This document shows positions 1 through 10,725 of a stretch of DNA of 64,000 nucleotides, piece after piece (within the stretch, counting starts at the first letter, position 1; every line of letters begins with the position of its first letter). Under the pieces are notes generated by a model. The model was not told the origin of the DNA, did not search any database, and was given only the letters and a program-made list of their open reading frames with translations. Source of the DNA: Prorocentrum cordatum. Lineage: Eukaryota; Sar; Dinophyceae; Prorocentrales; Prorocentraceae. The stretch spans positions 100,001 to 164,000 of the forward strand of contig CAUYUJ010014190.1 of NCBI GenBank assembly GCA_963575745.1. The letters run 5' to 3'. The translations under genes were made by a program, and so were the position numbers.

Positions 1-618
1 AAACAAGGAGGAGGAGGAGATGGATTAACGGAGAGGAAAGGAGGGGTAAAGGGGGAAGAGGAGACAAAAAGGGGGAAGGAAGAAGTTCCCCGTCGGGAGG
101 AGGGTGAAGGGAGGAAGAAGGGGGGAGGGAGGATGACTCAGGAAGAAGCGATTACATTAACATACATGAACGCAGGTCCGTATGGATTCCTTGGCACGGC
201 GCTGAGCACCCTGGCGGCGCCTCTGGCGCCGCCCCTGGCAAGCTTCGCACGTCAAGGATGCGAATCCAGTGGCGATCGAAGATATACGCATGGACCTCAG
301 CCATGCTAGTTGTATGCAGCTGCCTCTTCGAACTATATGCTGTAGGACTAAAGGGCTGCAGAACACCGCAAATCCCCAAGGCGTGCCTCGCCAACACCCC
401 CCACGAGAGTACACTGAACACTCGGGGATCGGGGTCAAGACATTCCAGCATTCGAAGATAACCGCCGACCATGAAGGGGTCATGGAGGGACGAGGGAGGG
501 AACGAGGGAGGAGGGGGGAGAAGGGGAAGGAGGGAGGAGGGACGAGCGAGGGAGGAACGATGGAGGAAGGAGGAAGGGGGAGATAGGAGGGAAGGAGGAA
601 GGGGGGGGAGGAGTAGGA
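1..618. repeat. Purine-rich tracts
   Basis: The + strand is almost pure A/G from about 3 to 150 and again from about 470 to 616, in irregular GGA/GGGA units. The 320 bases between are ordinary mixed sequence. Open frames here read as Glu/Gly/Arg-rich or Pro/Ser-rich strings and carry no domain signature, so I call no gene. Confidence 0.8.
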
Positions 619-1898
619 AGGGAAGGGCTAAATGCCCAGGGTGCCTGGGTTCTGCGCGGTGCCCGCGCGACGGCTGCGCGAGGGATTCTTGCCACGGCCC
701 TGCCCTCTGGGCGCTGGCGCCGACGCCTGCGGAAGGTGTCCTCGGCTTCTGCGGCGAGGCCTCCGAACGCTGCACCGACAACATCCCCACGACTTTGAAG
801 ACGTGGGCATGCTGGGACGCACAAAGACATACTAATACTAGATGTTATCCTTGGAGGCGCGCGTCCGACCCGAACGTAGAGTATACGCATCTTGTAGATC
901 GTTTCCCGAGCGGTGTGGCCAGAAAGCGCCCGCCACGACGCATACTGGGGGGGCGACGCACACATGATATCAGTATGTTGGGGTGACGCCGACCTCAAGG
1001 GCGGCAGCCTCACCAAGGCCAGCGTGGCTCAGCGCAGCCTGAGCAGCCTGATGGAGGCTGGGCCCCCGTGCAGCCTGGGCAGGAAAAGACACGACACACA
1101 CGGCCACCACAGCCACGACGGTCACGACAGCAAGATGACTGGGGCAGCGGCCTCTGCTCGAGCCAAAGTGCGACTGGCTCAGAAGGATGAGACGGATGAG
1201 CGGTGAGGATGCCAGGCCCTTGGACGCCCACATTGACGCCGAACTTGGGAGCCCTGGCTTGGCCCATGGCTGAGAACCACGGGCTATGATGGGCCAAGAG
1301 GCAAGGATGCAAGGACAACCTTAGACAACTCCTCAATCCGAATGTGCGGCTTGGCTGTACCGCGGAGGCTGGAAGAACGACGACTGCGACTACGACGACA
1401 TCCACGGCCCCTGCGACGCCTGCAGCACTACCAGCGCCCGCCAAGCCCCCAGCCCCAGCACCGACCAGCCCAGGGTCGACGCCCACGCCGACGCCCTCTG
1501 TGAGGTGGACGGCGATGAGGGCATGGATCCGCGGCGCGCCGAGAGGGGAAGAGGCAGAGGGGGCGGGCCTCCTCGAAGGCGGCGGGCCTTCTCGGAGGCG
1601 CCTCCTCGAAGGCGGCGGGCCTTCTCAGAGGCCCTCCAGCCTTGTGGGAAGCCCCCTTCGGCCTCACGGGAGGCTCGGAAGACTCCTCGGACTCTCACGA
1701 GACCGGGGGCCTCCCGAGCCTCCTGCCGAGGCCTCCCCCCTGGGCGCACCGCCGAGGGCTGGGCCTGGCCACGACCGCAGCGCCGTCGACTGCAGGCACG
1801 TGGCCGCCCAGGCTGCGCCGGGAGCGCAGCCGCTGCTCGGACGGTGGACGCGCGGCCGCCGACGGGGCGGAGGACCCCACGACAGGCGAGCCCAGGGT
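619..1898. other. No recognisable gene
   Basis: GC-rich sequence with several overlapping open frames on both strands but no domain I recognise. The only structure is a 33-bp unit present twice in tandem at about 1568-1633, beginning CCTCCTCGAAGGCGGCGGGC. Confidence 0.6.
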
Positions 1899-2106
1899 CG
1901 AATCGATGCGTCCGATGGGCGATCGGAACGAATCGGATCGGCGGGAATCGGCAGCCAAGTCGGGAGAAGTCGAATCGGCAGAGATCGGCGGGCCAGTAGG
2001 CCTCCGTTGAGAAGTCGGGGCCCAAGTCCGAATCTGAAATCGAATCGAATCGGAATCGGAAGCTATCGAACTCGGATCGAATCGAGTCGGAGAAATCGAA
2101 ACGAGC
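1899..2106. repeat. AATCGG-motif cluster 1
   Basis: About 200 bp built from irregularly spaced copies of a short motif close to GAATCGGATCG, including direct runs such as GAATCGAATCGG. A second cluster lies at 5400-5805. The motif is dispersed rather than strictly periodic. Confidence 0.7.
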
Positions 2107-3456
2107 ACTGCTGCCAAGATGCCGCTCGCCGCCATCACTACGGCGGGCACACACCCAAAATGCCCACCCCCGCCAACGACCACCAGGACGGCGGCGGCCA
2201 CCGCGAGGCGGGCTGCTGCGGCCACGCCCTCGCCAGCCAACACAACCACGACCAGCGGCAGCGCGCGCCCCACTGTGCCACCTGCAGGGGCCTTGTCTTC
2301 TTGGCCGATTCCAGCGCTGGCCGTAAAGCCGACACCAGCGCCGACCATGTCGGCCCGGGCACCGCCCACCACGGCGGCCGCAAGACAGACCAGGCCGAGC
2401 AAGAAGAGGAGAAGGAGGAGGAGGAGGAGGAGAAGAGAATGCCAGGACAGGACAACATCGGTGGCGGGACGCTGGCGGAGTGGAGCGCCAGGACTCTGAG
2501 GAGGGGACGTTGCTAGAGAATCCGAGGAGGAGACCACGCGACGGAGCATCGCCCGCCCGTCGACTCCGATGCTGACCAGCAAGTCGGCTCCAGCGCCAGC
2601 AGTGCCCAGTCCGCTGAGGAAACGCGGTTCTCCTGCCTGGCCCCAATCCGTTCAAGATCAATCCCCTGACCCCACCAGGCATCCGTGCTGACCCCTTGTT
2701 CGGCGCGGATCCAGCCGTAGCGACGAGCAGCCCCCTGGAGGCTCCAAAATTATGAAAACGCCAAAACGGGCCGCCCCTGTCTCGACTGGCCCTCGACCGG
2801 GTCGGGCGGTAGCCCATCCCGGCGGTGCGACGCACCGAACCGTGCAGGGTGACTTGCACCCGCCAGCCCGACGACGCTGGCGCCCCTCAACTCGCCGACC
2901 TCCACACGCCGACCTCTGGGCCGACTCCTGCGCCGCCCAGCTCACCAACTCCCGCGCCAGTCACCCCCTCACGACCCCAGCATCGACCACGTCCCCGACA
3001 CTGAAGCCGACCAATCAACGAATCAACCAACTCCATCACAAGCCAGTATGCCGACCTGCACGTCGACTCCCGCGCCCACCACTTCGTCGACCGCCACGCC
3101 GACCAATTCGACAGGAGAGAGCTCCTCGTCCTTCTCCTCCTGACCCTAATCCCTCCCTTCCTGTCACCATCCGAATCAATCCATATCGAAGAGCAGGCGA
3201 AGGAAAAAGAGAAAGAAGGGGAACGAGGGGCGGTGGAGAGGAAGGAGGAGGAGGAAAGATGAGGACGAAGCGAGGAGGGTTTGCACAAAGAGGGGGACAG
3301 CCATGACGGCGGCGACCACCTCCACCACCACGACAGCACCGAAGCGAACAGGCAGACACCTTCTCAAGTGGAGACCACCACGGCCGCATCGGCGACGACG
3401 AAAAACGACAAAGATCACCACCGACACCACCACCACCACCACCACCGCCTGCACTT
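2107..3456. other. No recognisable gene; small simple repeats
   Basis: Proline/threonine/arginine-rich open frames only. It holds a short GAG run near 2403-2434, a purine run near 3195-3262 and a CAC run at about 3419-3447. Confidence 0.6.
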
Positions 3457-3582
3457 GCCGTCGCTCGGACGTCCATGTCCCGTGCATTTCTCGGCTTCGT
3501 GCGTGTTTTTGTTTTGCTCGATGGCCCAGGATGCTCCTCGATGGTTCTCGCCGAGAAAAGATGCACACGTCCGAGCGATGCC
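3457..3582. mobile_element. Family C small inverted-repeat element, copy 1
   Basis: About 126 bp bounded by inverted ends close to GCATCGCTCGGACGT (left GCCGTCGCTCGGACG, right ACGTCCGAGCGATGCC). The interior shares blocks with copies at 16800 and 37480, notably CTCGATGG, GCCGAGAAAA and CACACGTCCG near the right end. It has no coding capacity. I read it as a MITE-like non-autonomous element; no target duplication was identified. Confidence 0.7.
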
Positions 3583-3737
3583 AATCGCACGCCGAAGGCC
3601 CGCAGACCTGTCCCGCGGTGCTCCCGGACCAGCCGTGACCACGCGTGCGCCACGGAGAAAGCCGCCCAAGAGCGCCTCGGAGCCGGCTCCTCGACCGGCG
3701 ACCCTCGCGACGACGGGGAAGACGACCAGGGTTAGGT

Positions 3738-3929
3738 TTAAGTCGGGCCTGTCCCCCTACAGGGGGATTTTCGACGAAAAATAAAAAAATACCCCAAAAA
3801 TAATAAAAACATAGTCCTAAGATAGTCTGGGGACTATGTTTGAGTATTTTGGACCATTTGGGGGTATCTTTTCGTATATTACATTTTTCGTCGAAAATCC
3901 CCCTGTAGGGGGACACGCCCGACTTGTAA
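3738..3929. mobile_element. Family B hAT-like MITE, copy 1
   Basis: A 192-bp element starting TTAAGTCGGGCCTGTCC and ending in a near inverse of it. The inverted ends continue inward through CCCCCTACAGGGGGATTTTC and the ACGAAAA that follows, giving about 40 bp at each end. It is flanked by GGTTAGGT at 3730-3737 and 3930-3937, an 8-bp candidate target-site duplication. A caveat is that the right-hand copy could also belong to the neighbouring family B element. The interior is AT-rich and non-coding. Eight-base duplications are typical of hAT transposons; the superfamily call is inference. Confidence 0.8.
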
Positions 3930-3931
3930 GG

Positions 3932-4292
3932 TTAGGTCGGGCATGTTAAGGGACGTGAGAACGATCACAGGCACTGCTTTTCTTTTGCTGCCGCCCTCCA
4001 GCACGCAGAAACAGAGCAGCTGCTGTGGCCATTTTCGTTGAGCTTTTGGCACCAGGGAGATGACCACAACCAGTGCTTCTTTTTTTGGCCGGCTGGAAGG
4101 CGGCGCAAACAAGAAGCAGTGGCTGTGGTCATGTTCCCGTCCCGCACATGTCCTCCCACAGCCAGATTCGGGAAGGAAACTCACACATACTCTAAAACTT
4201 GTCAAACATAAGGAAAAAGAGCGCGGAGCATCGGAGCCAGACTATTTAGTATTCTCGAATTTTCCTCCTGTAGAAGGACATGCCCGATTTAC
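3932..4292. mobile_element. Family B MITE, diverged longer copy
   Basis: It begins TTAGGTCGGGCATG directly after copy 1 and ends with a CCTGTAGAAGGACATGCCCG-type terminus. The inner parts of the inverted ends are degraded. The interior holds an inverted pair around 3975-4130: a segment reading towards AGAAGCA...GTGGCTGTGG and its near reverse complement. Confidence 0.55.
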
Positions 4293-4400
4293 GCCCACGG
4301 CGGCCCCGCGATGGCCTAGAAGGCACAAAAGCCTGCCTAAGACGGCCAAGAGGGGCCCAACCGGGCTCAGGACAGCACGAAGGGGGCCCCAGAGAAGCAT

Positions 4401-4631
4401 CCCTCCTCCTCTTCCTCCTCCTCCTCCTCCTCCTCCTCCTCCTCCTCGTCCTCCTCCTCCTCCGCGTCCTCCTCCTCCTCCTCCTCCCTCCTCCTCCCTC
4501 CTCCTCTTTCTCCTCCCTCCTCCTCTTCCTCCTCTTCCCTCCTCCTCCCTCCTCCTGCTCATTCTCCTCCTCCTCCTCCTCCTCCTCCTCTCCTCGTCCT
4601 CTTCCTCCTCCTCCTCCTCCTCCTCCTCCAC
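4401..4631. repeat. (CCT)n microsatellite
   Basis: About 230 bp of near-pure CTC/CCT with a few CGT or CTT interruptions. All three frames are open on each strand, which explains the long Ser/Leu/Pro and Gly/Arg/Glu open frames here. It ends against a family B-like end fragment (GTAGATGGGCATGCCCGATT). Confidence 0.95.
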
Positions 4632-4791
4632 CTGTAGATGGGCATGCCCGATTGAAGACGAGAGGACACACCCGCCCGTCCTCGCCGCCGACGCCGCCGC
4701 CGGGCTCCGGCGCCGCGGCGCCGATCGTCTGCCGGACGCCCTCGGCCCACGCCTGCCGGGCCAAGGCCTCCCTTCGCCCACCCCTCAAGCC

Positions 4792-5040
4792 GGGAATCGA
4801 CTACATAATGAATTTGCCTCAAAATTGTTTTCTTCGTCGAGGGGGAGGAGGAGAAGGAGGAGAAAGAGGAGGAGGGATTGAATTGCCCCAAAACTGCTTC
4901 ATTCGTCGGATCTACGGACACGGACAAATACGTAGAAGGTTCGCCTGTGTGCAAAGACTGTACGTATCTGTTTCGAGGACTCGATGAACAGATGATTTCT
5001 GGTGCAAGTCAATTCTGTCGTCGATCCCCTGACTACTCAA
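4792..5040. mobile_element. Family A MITE, diverged copy
   Basis: The left end reads GAATCGACTAC and leads into AATTTGCCTCAAAATTG; the right end reads AATTCTGTCGTCGATCCCCT. This matches the inverted-end pattern of family A. A GGA-rich stretch (4838-4876) and a second internal copy of the subterminal motif (TTGCCCCAAAACTG) indicate rearrangement. Confidence 0.6.
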
Positions 5041-5203
5041 ACCCCTTCCCTCCACCGCCGCCCCCGTCGCCCTCGCTGAGGGGGGCCGAGACGAGACGAG
5101 ACGAAACCAGCAGGCCGTGCAGCCACGAAGGGCGAGTCAGAGAGCGCGGCTCAAGTGTTGCCAGAGCATGGCAGGTGCGCCCAGGAGGGGGAGGATGGAT
5201 GAG

Positions 5204-5282
5204 GAGGAAGAGGAGGAAGAGGAGGAAGAGGAGGAGGAGGAGGAGAGCGAGGAGGAGGAGGAAGAGGAGGAGGAGGAGGAGG
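5204..5282. repeat. (GGA)n microsatellite
   Basis: Near-pure GGA/AGG purine run on the + strand, of opposite strand polarity to the CCT block at 4401. Confidence 0.95.
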
Positions 5283-5399
5283 GGACAGAGGTGAAGGAAA
5301 CACTTTCGGGCCTCCAGACACCTCCGGAGGACTGCGGAGGCCTCCTGAAGCCTCCAGGAACCTCAGAGGCCTCCAGAGACATCCTGAGGGGGAACATCG

Positions 5400-5805
5400 A
5401 CCAGGAATCGGCGATCCGCTGCCGATAGAACGGCGATAGGACGTCGATTGCGAAACCGCACGTTACTGGGCGGGGTTGGCCATCAGGACCCTATCGGTGA
5501 TGAATGGGCGAAGGGGGGGGGGCGATGCATTCCCCCCCTGAGCCAATTCCCTCTTATCGCTGCCCCTGGCGAAAAGGGAAAGGATCAGACAGCATCGAAT
5601 CGGGAAGCCTGACCTAGCCCGAGTGTAAATATGATCGGGCCGAATCGGCAAGACGTCGGAATCGAATCGGATCGGCCGCGCCAGGGATGCACAACAGCGG
5701 CGTGGAAGCATCGGGCTGCATCGGATCGTCGGAATAGCGGAATCGAATCGGATCGGGCCGCCCCGGATCGACACGGAATCGGATCGACCCGATCGAAATG
5801 CGCCG
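5400..5805. repeat. AATCGG-motif cluster 2
   Basis: Dispersed copies of GAATCGGATCG-type motifs, densest at 5640-5800 (for example CGGAATCGAATCGGATCGG). It resembles the cluster at 1899-2106. No coding assignment. Confidence 0.65.
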
Positions 5806-6234
5806 TGCGTTGAAAGGGGACGGCAAACGGGGAGGGGACTGGCTTGGGGGGGGGGGAGCGACTCGCAAAATCGGCAACGCCCAAGCTGCACTCCGGAGTT
5901 TTGCTCCCCGGGCCGTGCGGGCTCTTTTTACGACCTGCTCAGATCCGCAAACGGCTCGCGCGGAACTCGCTTGGCGGCGCTGCAGCGAGGCTCGCAGACA
6001 CGCTTGCTTGGGGCAAGCTGCGGAAGCGCTGCCCCAGAGCTGCTCGCCAGCCGAGGCCGCGCTGCCTGGGAGCTGCCTGGGCGCTGTCCACGAGCGCAGA
6101 GAGCGCGGCACATAGGAGCGCGACCTGGAAACTGCGCGAGTGGCCGGGACGGGCTGCGCAGGGCTGCGCAGTCGCTTGCGGCCCCAAGCCTTGGGAGCGA
6201 GCAGGAAGCGCTTGCGGGACAGGCTGCGAATTAC
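5806..6234. repeat. Degenerate direct repeat, left arm
   Basis: GC-rich sequence whose last 190 bases are related to 6540-6690 beyond the family D element. Both share blocks such as GCTGCCTGGGAGCTG, TTGGGAGCGAGCAGGAA and GCCTGCGGGA-like sequence. No gene recognised. Confidence 0.5.
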
Positions 6235-6399
6235 TGAAGGGGCCCTGGGGACACACAAATAAGTACACACACAAATAACAGGGTTCCCAATATTTTCCCA
6301 TATTTTCTGGGTGTTTGTCTTCCCCCCCCACTTCCCATTTTTTCCCATATTTTCCTAGGAGTCGGCGATTAATTGTGTCTGTGTGTTTCCTCCCCTCCT
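6235..6399. mobile_element. Family D element, copy 1
   Basis: A 165-bp element starting TGAAGGGGCCC and ending CCTCCCCTCCT. It is flanked by GAATTAC at 6228-6234 and 6400-6406, a clean 7-bp target-site duplication. The conserved interior contains ATATTTTC, CCCCCCACTTCCCAT and a GGCGATTAATTGTGTCTGTG block. Other copies are at 8469, 15135 and, interrupted, at 18142-19981. It has no open reading frame of note. Confidence 0.8.
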
Positions 6400-7300
6400 G
6401 AATTACAGACACATGCTGCGGCGTTGCCTGACCAGCAGCCGTGGAGAGGAAGCTGGACGGGCTAGCCTGCCGGATCCTTCTCCGAGGCCCTGAGCTCTCG
6501 AGCGGCCGGCTGCCCAGGAACGGCGCGCAGGCTCGGGAAGCTCCGCCTGGAAGCTGCCTGGGAGCTGCGCGCGATCAGGGGGCACCGCGAAGGAGCTGCG
6601 CAGAGGCGTGCGGACCACGTCTTTGGGAGCGAGCAGGAAAAACGCCTGCGGGAGAAGCCGCGGGCTCCAGCAACTCGCTGAGGCAATGACTGCGCGGCAG
6701 CCGTGGAGACGAAGAAATAGAAGAAGAAGAAGAAGAGGAATAAGAAAAATAATAATAACAAACAGAAGAAGAAGAAGAAGAAGAAGAAGAAGCTGCCGCC
6801 TCCCTGTCTCCTCGCCGCTCCTCTCCTCTCTCCTCCCCGGGGGTGGCGCTCTGGCCCCCTCGAGCTGACTCTCTTCATCAGGCTGGTGGTGGCGAAGAAG
6901 GCCCCGATCCAAGGGCACGCGCCGCCCGTCGCACCTCCGAGCCTGCCGCTGCCTGTGCCAGCATACGACGCTTCAGGCCGATGCCGCCAGTCCTAGGACC
7001 CCTCCCGGGGTGCGTTCGGACTGGAACTCTGCGGCGGCCCAGGCCGTGAGGGCCTCCCCGGAGGCACAAAGAGGGCGAGAACGACGCCAGAATACAGCCG
7101 GCCCGTATTGGAAGGATGCACGATGAGGATGCAGGGGCCTTGGACGCCCATTTCGAAGCTTCTCGAGCGGGGCGCGGCCGACGAGAGCCGCCAGGGATGA
7201 ACCGAGGGGGCAAGGATGCAAGGATAATTATCTATCCTTGGGAAGGCTGCCCATCCTTACTGTGCGAGTCGACTGTAGCAGCGCATCCGTGCCTGCTCCT
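6400..7300. other. Right arm of direct repeat and (GAA)n run; no gene
   Basis: Contains the second arm of the degenerate repeat described at 5806, then a GAA/AGA-rich run at 6716-6792. The rest is unassigned GC-rich sequence. Confidence 0.6.
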
Positions 7301-7488
7301 GCTCTGACTCTCTCTCTCTCTCTCTTTCTCCCTCTTTCTCCCTCCCATCTCTGTTTTTTCTCTCCCTCTCTCTCTCTATCTCTCTATCTCTCTCTCTCTC
7401 TCTCTTTCTCCCTCTCTCTCTTTCTCCCCTGTCTCCTCCCCTCTCTCTCTCTCTCTCTCCCTCTCTGCAATGACTCTCGCTCTCTCTC

Positions 7489-7520
<32 letters not shown>

Positions 7521-7533
7521 CCTCCCCTCTCCC
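7301..7533. repeat. (CT)n microsatellite
   Basis: About 230 bp of CT dinucleotide with CCC interruptions, broken once by a short non-repetitive segment near 7465-7480. Confidence 0.95.
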
Positions 7534-8468
7534 TGGGCCCGGCTCGTGCCTCGTGGACCTCTTGGCTGTCGGCGTGCAGCTGCAGGATGGGGCTCCTGGG
7601 CTCAGGGCACCGCCGCCGAGAGGAAGACAGAGAGAAAAAGGCCTGCACCGCTGTCCTGCCCTCGGTTTCGCCATGCTGGGCCTCTCGGGGGGGGGGGGCT
7701 CGTCTCCGCGGCTGGGTTCGGGCAAGCTCTAACATGGGCTACGTCTACGTGGATGTGTCGCGTGAGCGCCAGACCTGCGGATCAGGGGAAGCGCCCACCA
7801 CCCCCAGAGCATGAAGCCAACGGACGTCGCCTGGTTTGGCAACGGAACTCGTCGATTTCGCTTGGGCGGGGGACCTGCCACTCATCCACGCGCCTCAAGC
7901 CGTGTCTGCGTTGCCCCGATGGGTTCGCATCGGCATACTCGTCAGAACGTGCTCCTGGAAAGGTCCAACCAGCGGCGGCGGCGGTAACTTGATGTCCCCC
8001 GAACCGTTGGGAAAGGAGGCGCGCACCACCACGGGACCTCCACAAGCCAGCATGGCGCCAAACCGCGGTAATTATGCATCAACAGCGGGCCTAGGATCCT
8101 GCGGGGGGGCGGCGGCGGAGCCCTTTGGCACTGGCACCTCCCAACTTCTGATGCAGACGCCAATGCAGAGCTCTTGGCAACTCCTGGAAGACTTCGTGTG
8201 ACAGGAGAAAAAAGGCAAGACCGAGGAAAAGGAGAGGAGGAGGCGGAGGAGGAGAAGGAGGAAAAAGAGGAGGGTCAAAGATCGAAGATCGGTTGCAAGG
8301 CTCCCAAACAGTCTTCTGCACATTTTTACAGAACTGCGCGAGTGCACATTGTTGGGCCGACGGACTCCCAGGCTCACAATTTAACGGGTCGACTTGACGG
8401 GTTAACGGGTCGACGGGGCCACGCTACAAGCCAAAACCCTCTGCCCGGAAGCCCATGGCCGAGGGTAT
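7534..8468. other. No recognisable gene
   Basis: Mixed GC-rich sequence with a GGA-rich run near 8229-8276. No domain or RNA gene recognised. Confidence 0.6.
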
Positions 8469-8626
8469 TGAAGGGGCCCCAGGACACACTAATAACTACA
8501 CACATAAAGAAAACGATTCCTCATCGTTTCCATTTTTTTGTTTTTGTTTTCCCCCCACTTCCCATAGTTTCGTATATTTTCCGGGGAGTCGACGATTAAG
8601 TGTGTCTGTGTGTTGCTTCCCCTCCT
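8469..8626. mobile_element. Family D element, copy 2
   Basis: Starts TGAAGGGGCCCCAGGACACA and ends CTTCCCCTCCT. The flanks are GAGGGTAT on the left and GAGGTAT on the right, an imperfect target-site duplication in register with copy 1. The interior core (CCCCCCACTTCCCATAG, then GTCGACGATTAAGTGTGTC) matches the other copies. Confidence 0.75.
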
Positions 8627-9118
8627 GAGGTATATGGTTTGCGGCTTAGGCCTCAAGGCTTCGAGCCTAGGGGGCTTCGGACCTCAGAGTTTCGGGCTTA
8701 GGGCTAAGGATGTCGGCATTTGGGCCCAGGGCAGAAGGCTGCGTACCTTGGGTTCGGTCATGAAGGCTAAGAGCTCGAGGCTTGGGCCGGCTGAAGGACT
8801 CGGCCCTAGAGCTTGGGGCTTGGGGTTCAGGGCTCCAAACTTAAGACGCGTGGTCAACATCTTAATCCTGGGAACTGAAGGCCCCAGGCGTAGGGCGTAG
8901 GTCCCCAGGCCTAGGGCCTCGAGTCTAGGCCAGGCATTAGCGCTTGCACTACGGGGCTAGTGTTCAGGGCCCTAGGGCTTAAGAGGCGCATCGCGGGCTC
9001 ACGGGTTCACGACTTGACGGGTTGACGCTTTCACGGCCCATGGTAGGCAGAGGCTTCTGGAGACCCCAGAGGACCTCCGGGTCGCAAAAGCTGGAAATGC
9101 GATGGCTTCTGATACTGA
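8627..9118. repeat. Degenerate GGGCTTAGG-like sequence
   Basis: About 400 bp in which variants of GGGCTTAGGG, AGGCCTCGAG and GGGCTTGGGG recur without a fixed period. The motif is too irregular to be a telomere array. No gene. Confidence 0.5.
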
Positions 9119-9290
9119 TGTTTTGATATCGGACAACCTGCTTCGCAATATCTCGCATGTTGCTGGGATGTCTGCGCGCCTCCTCAGCGCGGAACCCCGA
9201 GGGCGCAAGCTGTCGTCAGCAACTTGCTTCACAAAAAGCAGGAGGGCCCCAAGGCATCGTCGGGCGATCAACCCGGTCCGCTCTGGAGCC
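9119..9290 (-). repeat. 3' LTR of the copia element
   Basis: The 160-bp core 9131-9290 matches 14637-14796 with about 93% identity. On the + strand both copies are preceded by TGTTTTGA, but the upstream copy has 10-11 extra bases between that motif and the core. Outer boundaries are therefore uncertain by about 15 bases. Confidence 0.8.
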
Positions 9291-9553
9291 GAAAAAATCG
9301 ATGCATGCTTGTCAAAACGCGTTCTACCGGTGTGTATGTCTCTTGCCGCCTGCAGCTATATCACTTAGTGGGCTGCGGCCAACAGCCTCACGCCAACTCC
9401 TCTCGCTCATCACTGTTTGCGGGGGCCTACCTATCCCCGCGAATGCTCTTGCAGGGGGGCGAAACGGGGCTGGGTGCGATTCATGGCGCACGTGCAAGGC
9501 GCCTGGCTCCCTCTCTCCTCGCAGCGAGCGGGCGTTGGCTAAGCCTGCGCGCC

Positions 9554-10005
9554 TTAGTCCGGCCACGGGCGGCCAGGGGCGGGGCGCCCCTCACGGCGCC
9601 CCTTTTTCACAGCGCGCTTCTCGTAGAGCACGCCCGTCGCGATGCCCGCGGCGATCAGGATGATCGCCACAAACACTTTGATCATCGTGCCGTAGGTCCC
9701 CGTCTGGGTAGCACCCGCCGCGCAAGTGCCCACGTCGGACCCGTTGGCGGCCCGAGCCGTCGCGCACAGCAGAAGCGCCGCCAGGGCCCGGGCGGCCTCG
9801 CGCGCCCCGAGGCCCGCCACGGTCCTGCCCGCGATCCCGAGGTTCGCCATGCAGGCCTGCACCGCCTCCTGGTCGAGCGCCTTCCCCCCTGCATCACTCG
9901 GATTCTTCTTACCGTCGACTCGCTCGATCTCGAACTGCTTCCCCCCCGGCGCCTGCCGGTGCCAGATGTGGCGCGTCTGTAGGCGTCGCGCGCGCGCCCG
10001 CGGCC
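9554..10005 (-). pseudogene. Copia polyprotein C-terminus with hydrophobic helix
   Basis: This minus-strand frame carries the end of the RNase H region (TRHIWHRQ, then FEIERVDGKKNPSDAG, corresponding to the copia 'lTKhi...YVPTeeqlAD' end). It then runs about 100 residues further and includes a strongly hydrophobic stretch, roughly MIKVFVAIILIAAGIATG (9627-9687), followed by a basic tail and a TAA at 9554-9556. A membrane-like segment after RNase H is not part of the textbook copia polyprotein. The frame differs from that of the RNase H core, so a frameshift lies near 10000. Confidence 0.7.
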
Positions 10006-10725
10006 CACTCGGCGGATCACGCCGCGAGCCGCGTCCGAGTCCGCGCGAATGATCAGCTTCGCGCCCGCTGGAAGTCCAGCTCCCAGCTCGGCGATCTCGA
10101 CCACCACCTGCTTGACCGCGATCCCCCGAGCTGCCGCCGAGCCAATCGCATAGAACTCCGACTCCGCGCTGCTGCGCTCGACGGCACCCTGGGCGATGCC
10201 CTGGCTGTCGATGAGATGTCCAGCACCGGTGTCTCCGACCTGGATCGCGCCTGCCGACGTGCTCTTGAACGTCTGGACGTCGCCGCTCCAGTCGCCGTCG
10301 GAATGCGCCGCGATGTCGTTCCAGGACGCCTGGTAGAGGAACTCGATGCCAAAGTCGTGCGTCCCTGCAAGGTAGCGCGCCAGCAACCTCAACCACATCA
10401 TGATCAGACGCGTCGGGCGCGCCATGTCTGATGCCAGATGCTTCACTGCGAACTGGATGTCGAAACGGTCTGGCCCGATGTGCATGCAAATGCCCGTGCC
10501 CCTGCAGTAGATCACCTTTTCAACACGCTTCAGCTCCTCGGGTGCATCCCGTGCGTTCTTGCCAGTCGCTCGGCTGGCAGGCGCCGGGGGCGGCTTCGCA
10601 CCCTTCAAGTCCAGCAACGTGCTCAGGTGCTCGAAGTGTACCGGGTCAGGCAGCAGCATGAACACGTTCGGGCTCCACAGTAGAAGCCGTCGTAGAACCA
10701 GGCCTGTCATCAGCGGCTGGTCCAA
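10005..10725 (-). pseudogene. Copia RNase H domain
   Basis: In one minus-strand frame: IGPDRFDIQFAVKHLASD (the 'TRPDI..AV' connection motif), HSDGDWSGD with KSTSAG, SSAESEFYAI and RADSDAARG. These supply the conserved D, E and D positions of copia RNase H, which removes the RNA strand during reverse transcription. The domain core looks intact. It is separated from the RT by one frameshift (about 10700) and from the C-terminus by another. Confidence 0.85.

Noticed and set aside
1344-2859. 390- and 489-codon frames on opposite strands
   Set aside because: They overlap each other in GC-rich repeat sequence and show no motif or codon signature of real coding DNA.
8627-9118. Telomere-like array
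   Set aside because: GGGCTTAGGG-like motifs are irregular and mixed with unrelated motifs; no fixed period.
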